Shown here: one piece after another, positions 6,933 through 12,847 of the stretch
Layout of the letters: every line of letters starts with the position of its first letter
Position numbering within the stretch: the stretch's first letter is position 1
Source: Streptomyces sp. WM6378
GTDB taxonomy: Bacteria; Actinomycetota; Actinomycetes; Streptomycetales; Streptomycetaceae
Length of the DNA: 14,887 bases
Direction: 5' to 3'
Assembly (NCBI RefSeq): GCF_001279695.1
Contig: NZ_LGDD01000032.1
Location: 1-14,887 of the forward strand
Notes under the pieces: generated by a model
What the model was told of the DNA's origin: nothing
Seen by the model: only the letters and a program-made list of their open reading frames with translations
Databases searched by the model: none
Program-made: the position numbers and the translations under genes

Positions 6933-7000
6933 GCAGCCGTCACGTACAGGACGACGCTCTACGCACCGCGAGGGGACACCCAACCCAGGGAGAACGACCC

Positions 7001-7225
7001 ATGTACGCCATTCAGCCGTTCGCAGGAATGCCGGGAGTTCCGCCAACTTTAGAACCTGCCGACGGGAATAATGAGGAGAAATGCACCCTGCACCGAATGC
7101 TTCTTTCCCAATGGAACCAGGCACGAGAGGAGAACAATTCGTCTCGCGAAGTCGACGCGAGGGTGAAGCATCGGCGCCACGTGCGAGAGTTCCACGGGCG
7201 CACCGTTCCACTCTTCGTAGAGTGA
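7001..7225 (+). CDS. Small hydrophilic protein of unknown function with a TTA codon
   Basis: A 74-aa open frame, MYAIQPFAGMPGVPPTL to the C-terminus GRTVPLFVE. I do not recognise a family. It has no signal peptide or membrane segment. Residues 24-62 are charged and probably helical. The ATG at 7001 has a good ribosome binding site (AGGGAGA at 6987-6993, seven bases upstream). The frame extends back to 6911 but that part lies in the operator region. Codon use is unlike the neighbouring genes: AAT, ACT, CTT and a TTA leucine codon at 7049-7051. In Streptomyces TTA codons need the developmental bldA tRNA, so translation may be limited to late growth. It is divergent from the XRE regulator and probably its target. 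It could be a regulator-associated small protein, but nothing shows its activity. Confidence 0.6.
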   Translation: MYAIQPFAGMPGVPPTLEPADGNNEEKCTLHRMLLSQWNQAREENNSSREVDARVKHRRHVREFHGRTVPLFVE

Positions 7226-7230
7226 ATCCA

Positions 7231-7247
7231 GAGTAGCCGGACTACTC
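7231..7247 (+). terminator. Hairpin just after the small gene
   Basis: GAGTAG (7231-7236) and CTACTC (7242-7247) pair perfectly around a CCGGA loop, starting six bases after the stop at 7225. It has no T-tract, so termination is only suggested by position. Confidence 0.35.
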
Positions 7248-7257
7248 AGTTATGCGC

Positions 7258-7275
7258 CGGGCCACCTAAGGCCCG
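7258..7275 (+). terminator. GC-rich hairpin
   Basis: CGGGCC (7258-7263) pairs with GGCCCG (7270-7275) around ACCTAA. It is the second of the hairpins following the small gene and is a terminator candidate for it. Confidence 0.4.
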
Positions 7276-7308
7276 TACGGAACACAGGGCATGACGTGAT
7301 CACCAACC

Positions 7309-7327
7309 CCCGGTCGCCGATACCGGG
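7309..7327 (+). terminator. GC-rich hairpin followed by a short T-rich stretch
   Basis: CCCGGT (7309-7314) pairs with ACCGGG (7322-7327), loop CGCCGAT, followed by AGTTTCTC. Of the hairpins in this gap it looks most like an intrinsic terminator for the gene at 7001. Confidence 0.45.
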
Positions 7328-7370
7328 AGTTTCTCATAGTCACACTCTCTAAAACCGTGCTTCTTCTGCA

Positions 7371-7391
7371 GCGGGTCACCTTCCGACCCGC
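7371..7391. repeat. 7-bp-stem inverted repeat upstream of the TnpB-like gene
   Basis: GCGGGTC (7371-7377) and GACCCGC (7385-7391) pair perfectly around ACCTTCC. Subterminal hairpins mark the left ends of IS200/IS605 elements, so this is a candidate left-end structure. The stem sequence does not match the hairpins at the 3' end of the gene, which weakens that reading. Confidence 0.35.
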
Positions 7392-7566
7392 CGACGCCAA
7401 GGCTCACCTGTTTCCTTTGGGACCTGTAGTGATGTGTCTTGGACTGGCGTCATGCCGTGTGTCGGTGGCGGTCTCGGTGTCGTCCGTGGGTTCGCAGATC
7501 GAATGCGTGACCTTTTCTCGCGGGTGTCGTTGATCGGATGACAGCACTGCGGGCGGGAAGGGATGG

Positions 7567-9582
7567 GTGCGGGTGAGTCGGAGGCTGCCGCTCGGCGAGG
7601 GTGAGACGTCCCGTACCGCGTGTGCCCGTGGCGTGTTACGCACGGGCGTGGATGAGAAGACCGGCGAACTCCTGTCCGCCACCGTGCTGGCGGAGCGGGT
7701 GGGCTGGTGCGCGGCCCTGGTGTCGGACATGGCCGGTGCGCTGACTGTCGAGCGCTGGAACACCGCCGACGTGGACACCCTGGCATCCGGCGAGGACGCG
7801 GGGGGCAGGAAACTGCCGTCGAACGCCTGGATGGCACTGCGCCGCCTCGGCTGGGCCGTAGCGCCGGCCGAGGGTGTCAAGGTCAACGATCGGATCGTGC
7901 GGATGGCGCAGGAGCAGGCCGGGCGCGTGCTGCGGTCGGCCAAGTGGCGCGCCGACCTGACGGCCGGTGTGCTCAAGACGTGGCCTGCCGATCCGTCGAA
8001 GCGGACCACAGGCGAGTGGGACGCGGTGCGCGAGGCGGTGCCGGGCGGGCAGTTCCTGCCGTCCAGCGTGATCAAGTCCCGTACCCGGCAGATCGCCGCC
8101 TTCACCCGGAAGCACGGCCGGATGCCGGTCGATGTGTTCGAGCTAGAGGTCGCGCCCCGCACCGCACGCATGCTGCTGCTCTCGGCGTGCGACGGGCAGC
8201 AGGCTGCCATCGAACGCGCCGACGAAGGCGGCCGCGCCCTGCTGAGGCTCCAGCTCCCCACCCGCCCCGACCCGGCCTCGCACAAGGACTGGGCCTGGGT
8301 CGCCTGCCCCGTCTCGCTGCCGCCGACGATCCCGGCCGCTGCAATGCTGCACCTGCCCACCCTGCGTATCTATCAAGGCAACGTGCGGGCGGATCTCGCC
8401 TACACCCACGCCGTACCCAAGACACAGCGGACCGGTCACACGATCGCGCTGGGCGTGGACTGGGGCCTGAACACCCTGCTGTCCGCCGGAGCCGCACGCC
8501 TGCACGGCGACGGCCAGATCACCGCCCTCGGCTCCGGCGGACAGTTCCGCGCCGCCGGAGTCCTCGCCAAACAGCACCGGCTCCGGCGCCTGTCCGAGCA
8601 CCTGCACTCCAAGGCCGACCGCTACCAGCGGCTCACCGCAGGAGACGAACAGCATTCACTGACCGCCAGGCACACGGTCTTGTCCGATGAGATCCGGCAC
8701 GTCTGCGACCGGCGTTCCCACCTCAACGACGCCCTGGCGTGGGCTGCCGCACGCTGGACTGTCGATCAAGCCATCACCGCATCGGCCACGGTGATCTACG
8801 TCGAAGACCTGCGGTCGATGGAGGCCAAGGGCATGGGCCGTGCCATGAACACCCGCCTCTCCCAGCAGGTACGCGGGCAGATCGTGGACCACATGCGCCA
8901 CCTCGCCGCCGAAGCGGGTATCGCCGTCGTCACCGTCCCTGCGCGGAACACCTCCAGGCACTGCCCCCATTGCCTCACCCCGCTGCGGCACCGCAAAGCC
9001 CCCGACCGGCCCACCACACCCGGCTGGAAATGGGCCCTCTGCCCGTCCTGCCGCTGGCAGGGCGACCGCGACCAAGGCGCCTGGCGGCGCATCGCCGCAC
9101 GCGGCCTGACCCACCAGGCCAAGACCGTGGTGGACCGCACCAGCAGTGCCATGGTGATCCGCACGGTGGTGGACACACTCGAAGCACGCGCAGTCATCAC
9201 ACCGGCTGCCGACAAGACCAGCCGCAAGGACCGGTCCAAGGCCGGCTCCACCCAGCGACACACAGCACGTCCGACGCCCAGGCGACGCCGGACACCCTCC
9301 CCCACCAGACCCACAGGTCCGGAGGGCAAGCGTCCGGAGGGACACGCTCACACGGACCGGACCCGGCTGCCCCGCGCAGCCCACCGGCACCAGGACGTGA
9401 CAACGATCAGCACACCCTTCCCCAAGCTCCCGGTTTCGCGCGAGCGAGGGGAGACCCCATCCCGGCACCAGCCACGAGGAGCAGCACTGGGCGCGGGCTT
9501 CCACCTGCACGCCCACGCCACCCCTCCACGATGGGAAACCCCGTCGCCAGACACCACGTCTGACACGGGATCACTTAGTTGA
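7567..9582 (+). CDS. Large TnpB-like RuvC nuclease (IS200/IS605-type accessory protein)
   Basis: A 671-aa protein related to TnpB, the RNA-guided DNA endonuclease of IS200/IS605 and IS607 transposons and ancestor of Cas12. The RuvC core is visible as GVDWGLNTLL (D298), YVEDLRSME (E413) and GDRDQGAWRRIAARG (D502). Inserted before the last motif is a zinc ribbon with C466-x2-C469 and C492-x2-C495. All three catalytic acids are present, so it is not an obvious nuclease-dead derivative. It is longer than a typical TnpB (about 350-450 aa). The region before the first RuvC motif is about 300 residues, and a 150-residue Arg/Pro/Thr-rich tail follows. The start is a GTG at 7567 after GGGAAGGG; the GTG at 7573 is an alternative. 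An in-frame stop lies at 7531. No TnpA transposase gene and no CRISPR array is nearby, so it is a solitary tnpB or a domesticated gene. Confidence 0.82.
   Translation: MRVSRRLPLGEGETSRTACARGVLRTGVDEKTGELLSATVLAERVGWCAALVSDMAGALTVERWNTADVDTLASGEDAGGRKLPSNAWMALRRLGWAVAPAEGVKVNDRIVRMAQEQAGRVLRSAKWRADLTAGVLKTWPADPSKRTTGEWDAVREAVPGGQFLPSSVIKSRTRQIAAFTRKHGRMPVDVFELEVAPRTARMLLLSACDGQQAAIERADEGGRALLRLQLPTRPDPASHKDWAWVACPVSLPPTIPAAAMLHLPTLRIYQGNVRADLAYTHAVPKTQRTGHTIALGVDWGLNTLLSAGAARLHGDGQITALGSGGQFRAAGVLAKQHRLRRLSEHLHSKADRYQRLTAGDEQHSLTARHTVLSDEIRHVCDRRSHLNDALAWAAARWTVDQAITASATVIYVEDLRSMEAKGMGRAMNTRLSQQVRGQIVDHMRHLAAEAGIAVVTVPARNTSRHCPHCLTPLRHRKAPDRPTTPGWKWALCPSCRWQGDRDQGAWRRIAARGLTHQAKTVVDRTSSAMVIRTVVDTLEARAVITPAADKTSRKDRSKAGSTQRHTARPTPRRRRTPSPTRPTGPEGKRPEGHAHTDRTRLPRAAHRHQDVTTISTPFPKLPVSRERGETPSRHQPRGAALGAGFHLHAHATPPRWETPSPDTTSDTGSLS
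9540..9569 (+). repeat. Long hairpin at the 3' end of the TnpB-like gene
   Basis: An outer stem CCCGT (9540-9544) / ACGGG (9565-9569) encloses a small internal loop and an inner stem CAGAC (9548-9552) / GTCTG (9558-9562) with loop ACCAC. It ends 10 bases before the stop codon. It could be the 3' stem of an omega-RNA, a transposon right-end hairpin or a terminator. Confidence 0.5.
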
Positions 9583-9584
9583 TC
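9569..9584. repeat. Inverted repeat spanning the TnpB-like stop codon
   Basis: GATCA (9569-9573) pairs with TGATC (9580-9584) around CTTAGT, with the TGA stop inside the right arm. It directly abuts the 9540-9569 hairpin, making a double stem at the likely end of the element. Confidence 0.45.
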
Positions 9585-9648
9585 AGCGACGCTAATGGTC
9601 CAGGGGCAGCTGACAAGACGTCCCGGCCTGTCCTTACGAGCAGGGAAC

Positions 9649-9654
9649 TACCCT
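9649..9654 (+). promoter_or_regulatory. Probable -10 element for a leaderless transcript
   Basis: TACCCT (TANNNT pattern) lies six bases, GGCGGG, before the GTG at 9661. There is no Shine-Dalgarno sequence. The arrangement matches that at 1663-1677. Confidence 0.55.
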
Positions 9655-9660
9655 GGCGGG

Positions 9661-9915
9661 GTGAGTACCGAAACCCAGGCCAAGGCCGACCGCGACGCCC
9701 CCACCACCGGTGATCGGCTGGTTCGCGTCGGCGTCGTCGTGTTCTTCGTCGGCGCGCTCGCCACGCTGGTCACGGTGGCGCCGCTGTTCCTGCACACCGC
9801 CCCGTTCCCGTCGGTCGCCTATCTCGTCTGCATGCTGATGGGCGTCGGCTTCCTGATCGCGGGGGCGGGCGTGCTGCGCACCATCGCGGAACAGCGCCGC
9901 CAGGCCCGCGCCTGA
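9661..9915 (+). CDS. Small membrane protein with two predicted transmembrane helices
   Basis: An 84-aa protein, MSTETQAKADRDAP to EQRRQARA. After a polar N-terminus of about 23 residues there are two hydrophobic segments, VGVVVFFVGALATLVTVAPLF and VAYLVCMLMGVGFLIAGAGVL, separated by a short loop, then a basic tail. No enzymatic motif is seen and the function is unknown. The GTG at 9661 is preferred over upstream in-frame ATG 9595 because a -10-like TACCCT stands six bases before it and the N-terminus then looks natural. Convergent with the HAD phosphatase gene, with 57 bp between stops. Confidence 0.8.
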   Translation: MSTETQAKADRDAPTTGDRLVRVGVVVFFVGALATLVTVAPLFLHTAPFPSVAYLVCMLMGVGFLIAGAGVLRTIAEQRRQARA

Positions 9916-9916
9916 C

Positions 9917-9961
9917 CCGGCCGCCGCTCACCTGAACCGGCCGGTCCCGTACGCAAGTACG
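9917..9961. terminator. Candidate bidirectional terminator between convergent genes
   Basis: CCGGCC (9917-9922) can pair with GGCCGG (9939-9944). A second hairpin, CGTAC (9948-9952) / GTACG (9957-9961), has a GCAA tetraloop of the stable GNRA type. The 57-bp gap between two convergent stop codons is where a terminator would be expected. There is no T-tract, as is usual in streptomycetes. Confidence 0.45.
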
Positions 9962-9972
9962 AGGCCCCGCTG

Positions 9973-10596
9973 TCAAGCGCGTTCGGCGGCGTAACCCTTC
10001 AACCAGGCCGGAAATGACGTCAGGTCGTCGAGGACGACGTCGGCGCCGGCCTCGCGCAGCTCGGCCGCGCCGATCGGCCCGGTCGGCACCGCGACGGAGA
10101 GGGCGCCCGCGGCGCGTGCGCCGAGGACGTCCCCGAGGTGGTCACCGACGTACACCGCGGCGCCGTGCTCGCGCAGCGCGGTCGCCTTGCCCTCGGCCCA
10201 CAGCCCGCCGACGACCTCGTCCGGGGTGATGCCGAGGTGGTCGAGGTGCAGCCTGGCCTGCGGTTCGTTCTTGGCGGTGACGACGATGGCCCGGCCGCCG
10301 AGCTCCTGCACCGCGCGCACCGCGTCGGCCGCTCCCGGCAGCGCGGGGGTGGGCAGGATCGCGCGTGTGGGGTAGATCTCACGGTATTTGAGGACCATCT
10401 CGGCGATGAGCTCCTCGGGGAACCAGTGCCGCAGCTCCCAGTCCAGCGGCGGCCCGAGCCTGCTGACGGCCTGCTCGGCGTCGATGTACGTCCCGGTGGT
10501 GGCGGAAAGCTCCTGGTAGACGGCGCGAATGCCGGGCCGGGAGTCGATCAGGGTCATGTCGAGGTCGAAGCCGACCGTGGGCGCGTCTATGGGCAT
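9973..10596 (-). CDS. HAD-superfamily hydrolase (phosphatase-like)
   Basis: A 207-aa protein of the haloacid dehalogenase superfamily, phosphoglycolate phosphatase/beta-phosphoglucomutase-like branch. Motif I is FDLDMTLIDS with nucleophile D11 and acid D13. Motif II is VVTAKN with T108. Motif III is likely K137, and motif IV is VGDHLGDVLGA at 150-160 holding the magnesium-binding acids. A helical cap lies between motifs I and II (about residues 20-85). The substrate is not determined. I chose the ATG at 10596 because CACAAT, a -10-like element, lies seven bases upstream; an in-frame ATG at 10605 would add three residues. It is divergent from the iron-transport operon, and the iron box lies 58 bp upstream of its start. 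Confidence 0.85.
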   Translation of the reverse strand: MPIDAPTVGFDLDMTLIDSRPGIRAVYQELSATTGTYIDAEQAVSRLGPPLDWELRHWFPEELIAEMVLKYREIYPTRAILPTPALPGAADAVRAVQELGGRAIVVTAKNEPQARLHLDHLGITPDEVVGGLWAEGKATALREHGAAVYVGDHLGDVLGARAAGALSVAVPTGPIGAAELREAGADVVLDDLTSFPAWLKGYAAERA

Positions 10597-10603
10597 GAAG
10601 GCC

Positions 10604-10609
10604 ATTGTG
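10604..10609 (-). promoter_or_regulatory. Probable -10 element for a leaderless HAD transcript
   Basis: On the minus strand CACAAT lies seven bases upstream of the ATG at 10596, and no ribosome binding site is visible. It overlaps the alternative ATG at 10605, which would make that start unusable on this transcript. Confidence 0.4.
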
Positions 10610-10653
10610 CCCAGGTGGGCGGGGCGGCCGGGCCCTTAGACTGGCGGCCGTAG

Positions 10654-10672
10654 TTAGCCAAGCCTTACCAAA
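10654..10672. promoter_or_regulatory. Iron box (DtxR/IdeR/DmdR-type operator)
   Basis: TTAGCCAAGCCTTACCAAA matches 16 of 19 positions of the IdeR/DtxR consensus TWAGGTWAGSCTWACCTWA. Family knowledge: in streptomycetes DmdR1 with ferrous iron binds such sites and represses siderophore and iron-uptake genes. It lies 57 bp upstream of the first permease gene and just downstream of a TAGACT (10637-10642) that could be the -10 element. Iron-dependent repression of the whole importer operon is expected. Confidence 0.75.
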
Positions 10673-10728
10673 TCCCGACCGCCTCGCCTCGGCTGTCTCG
10701 CCTCGACCGCCTCGCCGAATACCAACCT

Positions 10729-11748
10729 GTGATGGGCCCTATGCCAGCCGCACCCCGCCGGACCAGACGCGTGCTCGCGACGGCGGCGGCCGTCACGGCG
10801 CTCCTGGTCGCGGTCCTGCTCTCGCTCGCCGTGGGCGCGCGCCAGATCCCGCCGTCCGAGGTCCTGGACGCGCTGTTCGGCGGCGCGCACACCCCCAACG
10901 CCGAGGTCGTCCGCGAACTGCGGGTGCCGCGCACCCTGATCGGCCTGATGGTCGGCGCCGCCCTCGCGGTCGCGGGCACGGTCCTCCAAGGCATCACGCG
11001 CAACCCCATCGCCGACCCCGGCATCCTCGGCATCAGCCAGGGCGCATCGGTCGGGGTGGTCCTGGCGATCGCCTTCCTCGGCGTGCACACGCTGACCGGA
11101 TACGTGTGGTTCGCGTTCGCGGGCGCGGCCATCGCCTCGGTCGTCGTGTACGCGATCGCCTCCAGCGGGCGCGGCGGGGCGACGCCGGTGAAGCTCGCGC
11201 TGAGCGGCGCCGCGATCAACGCGCTGCTCGTGTCCGTGACGATGGGCGTGCTCACCACGAAGGCCGCGGCGCTCGACGAGTTCCGCTTCTGGCAGGTCGG
11301 CTCGCTGGCCGGCCGCGATGCCCAAGTCGCCCACCAGATCTGGCCGTTCATGCTGGTCGGCGTCGTGTTGGTGGCCTGGGTCGCACGCGGCCTCGACGCC
11401 CTGGCGCTCGGCGAGGACGTGGCGAAGGGCCTCGGCCAGAACGTCGCCGCGGTACGCGTCCTGGGCGGCATCGGCGCGACCGTGCTGACCGGCGTCGGGG
11501 TGGCGGCGGCCGGGCCGATCGCCTTCATCGGTCTCGCGATCCCGCACATCGCCCGCGCGATCGTGGGCAGCGACCACCGCTGGGTGCTGCCGATGGCGGC
11601 CCTGGTGGGCCCGGTGATGCTCCTGGTCGCCGACACCGTCGGCCGGATCGTCTTCCCGCCGAGCGAGATCCCGGCGGGCGTGATGACCGCCCTGATCGGC
11701 GTGCCGTTCCTGGTGACGCTGGTCCGCAGGAAGGCGGTGCCCGCATGA
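10729..11748 (+). CDS. FecCD-family iron-siderophore ABC transporter permease (first)
   Basis: A 339-aa integral membrane permease of the FecCD/BtuC family, with about nine to ten helices. Recognisable signatures are VPRTLIGLMVGAALAVAGTVLQGITRNPIADPGILGISQGAS (residues ~63-105), the coupling region GLGQNVAAVRVLGGIGA and the C-terminal AAGPIAFIGLAIPHIARAIVGSDHR. It forms half of the membrane channel for ferric-siderophore import, with the permease encoded next. Start choice is uncertain: GTG 10729 is immediately followed by in-frame ATG 10732, and ATG 10741 lies nearby. None has a strong ribosome binding site. The 3' end overlaps the mini-ORF at 11745 as ATGA, and its last residues RKAVPA are repeated in that mini-ORF. 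Confidence 0.92.
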   Translation: MMGPMPAAPRRTRRVLATAAAVTALLVAVLLSLAVGARQIPPSEVLDALFGGAHTPNAEVVRELRVPRTLIGLMVGAALAVAGTVLQGITRNPIADPGILGISQGASVGVVLAIAFLGVHTLTGYVWFAFAGAAIASVVVYAIASSGRGGATPVKLALSGAAINALLVSVTMGVLTTKAAALDEFRFWQVGSLAGRDAQVAHQIWPFMLVGVVLVAWVARGLDALALGEDVAKGLGQNVAAVRVLGGIGATVLTGVGVAAAGPIAFIGLAIPHIARAIVGSDHRWVLPMAALVGPVMLLVADTVGRIVFPPSEIPAGVMTALIGVPFLVTLVRRKAVPA

Positions 11749-11749
11749 G
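11727..11749. repeat. 23-bp direct repeat at the permease junction, copy 1
   Basis: Begins CAGGAAGGCGGT and ends GCATGAG, covering the last codons and stop of the first permease. Copy 2 at 11765-11787 matches at 21 of 23 positions with a 38-bp offset. Confidence 0.85.
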
Positions 11750-11786
11750 CGGCGCCCCTCGGATCAGGAAGGCGGTCCCGGCATGA
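11745..11786 (+). CDS. 13-codon mini-ORF between the two permease genes
   Basis: MSGAPRIRKAVPA. Its ATG overlaps the stop of the first permease (ATGA at 11745-11748) and its TGA overlaps the ATG of the second (ATGA at 11783-11786). Its C-terminus RKAVPA copies the end of the first permease because the 23-bp segment is duplicated. Most likely it is a by-product of a tandem duplication that preserves translational coupling, not a functional peptide. Translation is plausible since AGGAAGG stands upstream of both starts. Confidence 0.4.
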   Translation: MSGAPRIRKAVPA

Positions 11787-11787
11787 G
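11765..11787. repeat. 23-bp direct repeat at the permease junction, copy 2
   Basis: This copy supplies the AGGAAGG ribosome binding site and the ATG of the second permease gene. Together with copy 1 it places two ribosome binding site/ATG modules 38 bp apart. Confidence 0.85.
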
Positions 11788-12847
11788 TTCCGCAACGGCA
11801 GCCGTACGGGTGCGCCCCGCGGGCTACAGCGTCGTACGGGCGGGACGAGCCGTCTTCCTCCTGCACCGCAGGGCGGCGGCGGTGGGCGCGTCCCTCCTCG
11901 TCCTCCTCGCCGCGATCTGCGTGGCCTACCTCTGTGTGGGCGAGAGCTTCGTGGCGCCCGGTGACGTGCTCAAGGTGCTGACCGGCCGGGACTCGCAGGC
12001 CGAGCTCGTCGTCGGCACACTGCGGCTGCCGCGCATGGTGGTGGGCCTGATGGTCGGCGCCGCGTTCGGCATCGCGGGCGGGCTGATCCAGACCGTCGCG
12101 CGCAACCCGCTGGCCAGCCCCGACATCATCGGCATCAGCCAGGGCGCCTCGGCGCTGACGGTCGGCGCCATGACGTTCGGCGTCACCTCGTACACCGTGC
12201 TGCCCTACCTGTCCGTCGTCGGCGGGGTCCTCGCGGCGGCCCTGGTGTACGTCTTCGCCTGGCGCGGCGGGCTGCACGCGACGCGCTTCGTGCTGATCGG
12301 CATCGGCTTCGCGATCGCCCTTCGCTCGATCACCACGCTGTTCATGACCAAGGGCGACTACCTGGTCGCCCAGCAGGCGCAGATCTGGATGACGGGCTCG
12401 CTCAACGGGCGCGGCTGGGAGGAGGCGGCGCCGCTCGGCTGGGTGCTGCTCGCTCTGGTGCCCGCCGTGCTGTGGGCGGCCCGCGCGCAGCGCACGGTCT
12501 CCCTCGACGACGACACCGCGACCGCGCTCGGCGTACGGCTCGGCCGGGTGCGGCTCGGGCTGGTCGTCACCGGCGTGGTCCTCGCCTCCGTCGCCACGGG
12601 TGCGGCGGGACCCGTCGACTTCGTCGCGCTGCTCGCCCCGCAGATCGCCCGCCGGATGACGCGGACGGCCCAAATACCCTTGTTCTGCTCGGCGTTGACG
12701 GGTGCGGTGATCGTGGTCCTGGCCGATCTGCTGGCCCGGAAGCTGTTCTCGCCGACCGAGCTGCCGGTGGGCGTGCTCACCGCGGTGATCGGCGCCCCGT
12801 ACCTGATCTGGCTGATCGTGCGCAGCCGTACGACTGGAGGAAAGTAG
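11783..12847 (+). CDS. FecCD-family iron-siderophore ABC transporter permease (second)
   Basis: A 354-aa permease paralogous to the preceding gene product. Shared signatures are LRLPRMVVGLMVGAAFGIAGGLIQTVARNPLASPDIIGISQGAS (residues ~80-122), the coupling helix stretch ALGVRLGRVRLGLVVTGVVLAS and AAGPVDFVALLAPQIARRMT. It has about ten hydrophobic segments and a charged N-terminal 30 residues. It should pair with the first permease as a heterodimeric channel. The ATG at 11783 has AGGAAGG about ten bases upstream and overlaps the mini-ORF stop. The stop TAG at 12845 abuts the ATPase ATG. Confidence 0.92.
   Translation: MSSATAAVRVRPAGYSVVRAGRAVFLLHRRAAAVGASLLVLLAAICVAYLCVGESFVAPGDVLKVLTGRDSQAELVVGTLRLPRMVVGLMVGAAFGIAGGLIQTVARNPLASPDIIGISQGASALTVGAMTFGVTSYTVLPYLSVVGGVLAAALVYVFAWRGGLHATRFVLIGIGFAIALRSITTLFMTKGDYLVAQQAQIWMTGSLNGRGWEEAAPLGWVLLALVPAVLWAARAQRTVSLDDDTATALGVRLGRVRLGLVVTGVVLASVATGAAGPVDFVALLAPQIARRMTRTAQIPLFCSALTGAVIVVLADLLARKLFSPTELPVGVLTAVIGAPYLIWLIVRSRTTGGK

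Larger units (their letters stand above)
7226..7566. other. Hairpin-rich intergenic region before the TnpB-like gene
   Basis: This 341-bp stretch holds no convincing gene. It contains four perfect hairpins, at 7231-7247, 7258-7275, 7309-7327 and 7371-7391, listed separately. The left end of a TnpB-type element would be expected here, but no boundary could be fixed. A 33-codon frame (7432-7533) ends at a TGA in the same reading frame as the TnpB-like gene and is judged too weak to call. Confidence 0.5.
9300..9600 (+). ncRNA. Candidate omega-RNA/right-end region overlapping the 3' end of the TnpB-like gene
   Basis: In IS200/IS605-type systems the guide RNA scaffold usually overlaps the 3' end of tnpB and runs to the element's right end. 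Here the C-terminal codons give a low-complexity protein tail, while the DNA holds repeated GTCCGGAGGG blocks and strong inverted repeats at 9540-9569 and 9569-9584. This suggests selection on RNA or DNA structure rather than protein. The 5' boundary given is arbitrary and the 3' boundary uncertain. Confidence 0.3.

Noticed and set aside
7432..7533. 33-codon frame ending in a TGA in frame with the TnpB-like gene, considered as a broken N-terminus
   Set aside because: Its translation (MCLGLASCRVSVAVSV...) does not resemble a TnpB N-terminus and it has no ribosome binding site, so a nonsense-interrupted gene is not supported.
7404..8360. 318-aa minus-strand frame opposite the 5' part of the TnpB-like gene
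   Set aside because: Ser/Arg/Pro-rich with no domain. The plus-strand frame has recognisable RuvC motifs and a plausible start.
7567..9582. Nuclease-dead TnpB-derived repressor (TldR-like)
   Set aside because: All three expected acidic residues (D298, E413, D502) and the zinc ribbon are present.
7529..9584. GTTGATC at 7529-7535 and 9578-9584 as direct repeats or target sites bounding the TnpB-like element
   Set aside because: The 7-mer is short, was chosen after the fact, and TTGATC occurs elsewhere nearby (for example around 5753 and 5936). The TTGAT target of ISDra2 cannot be assumed for this protein.
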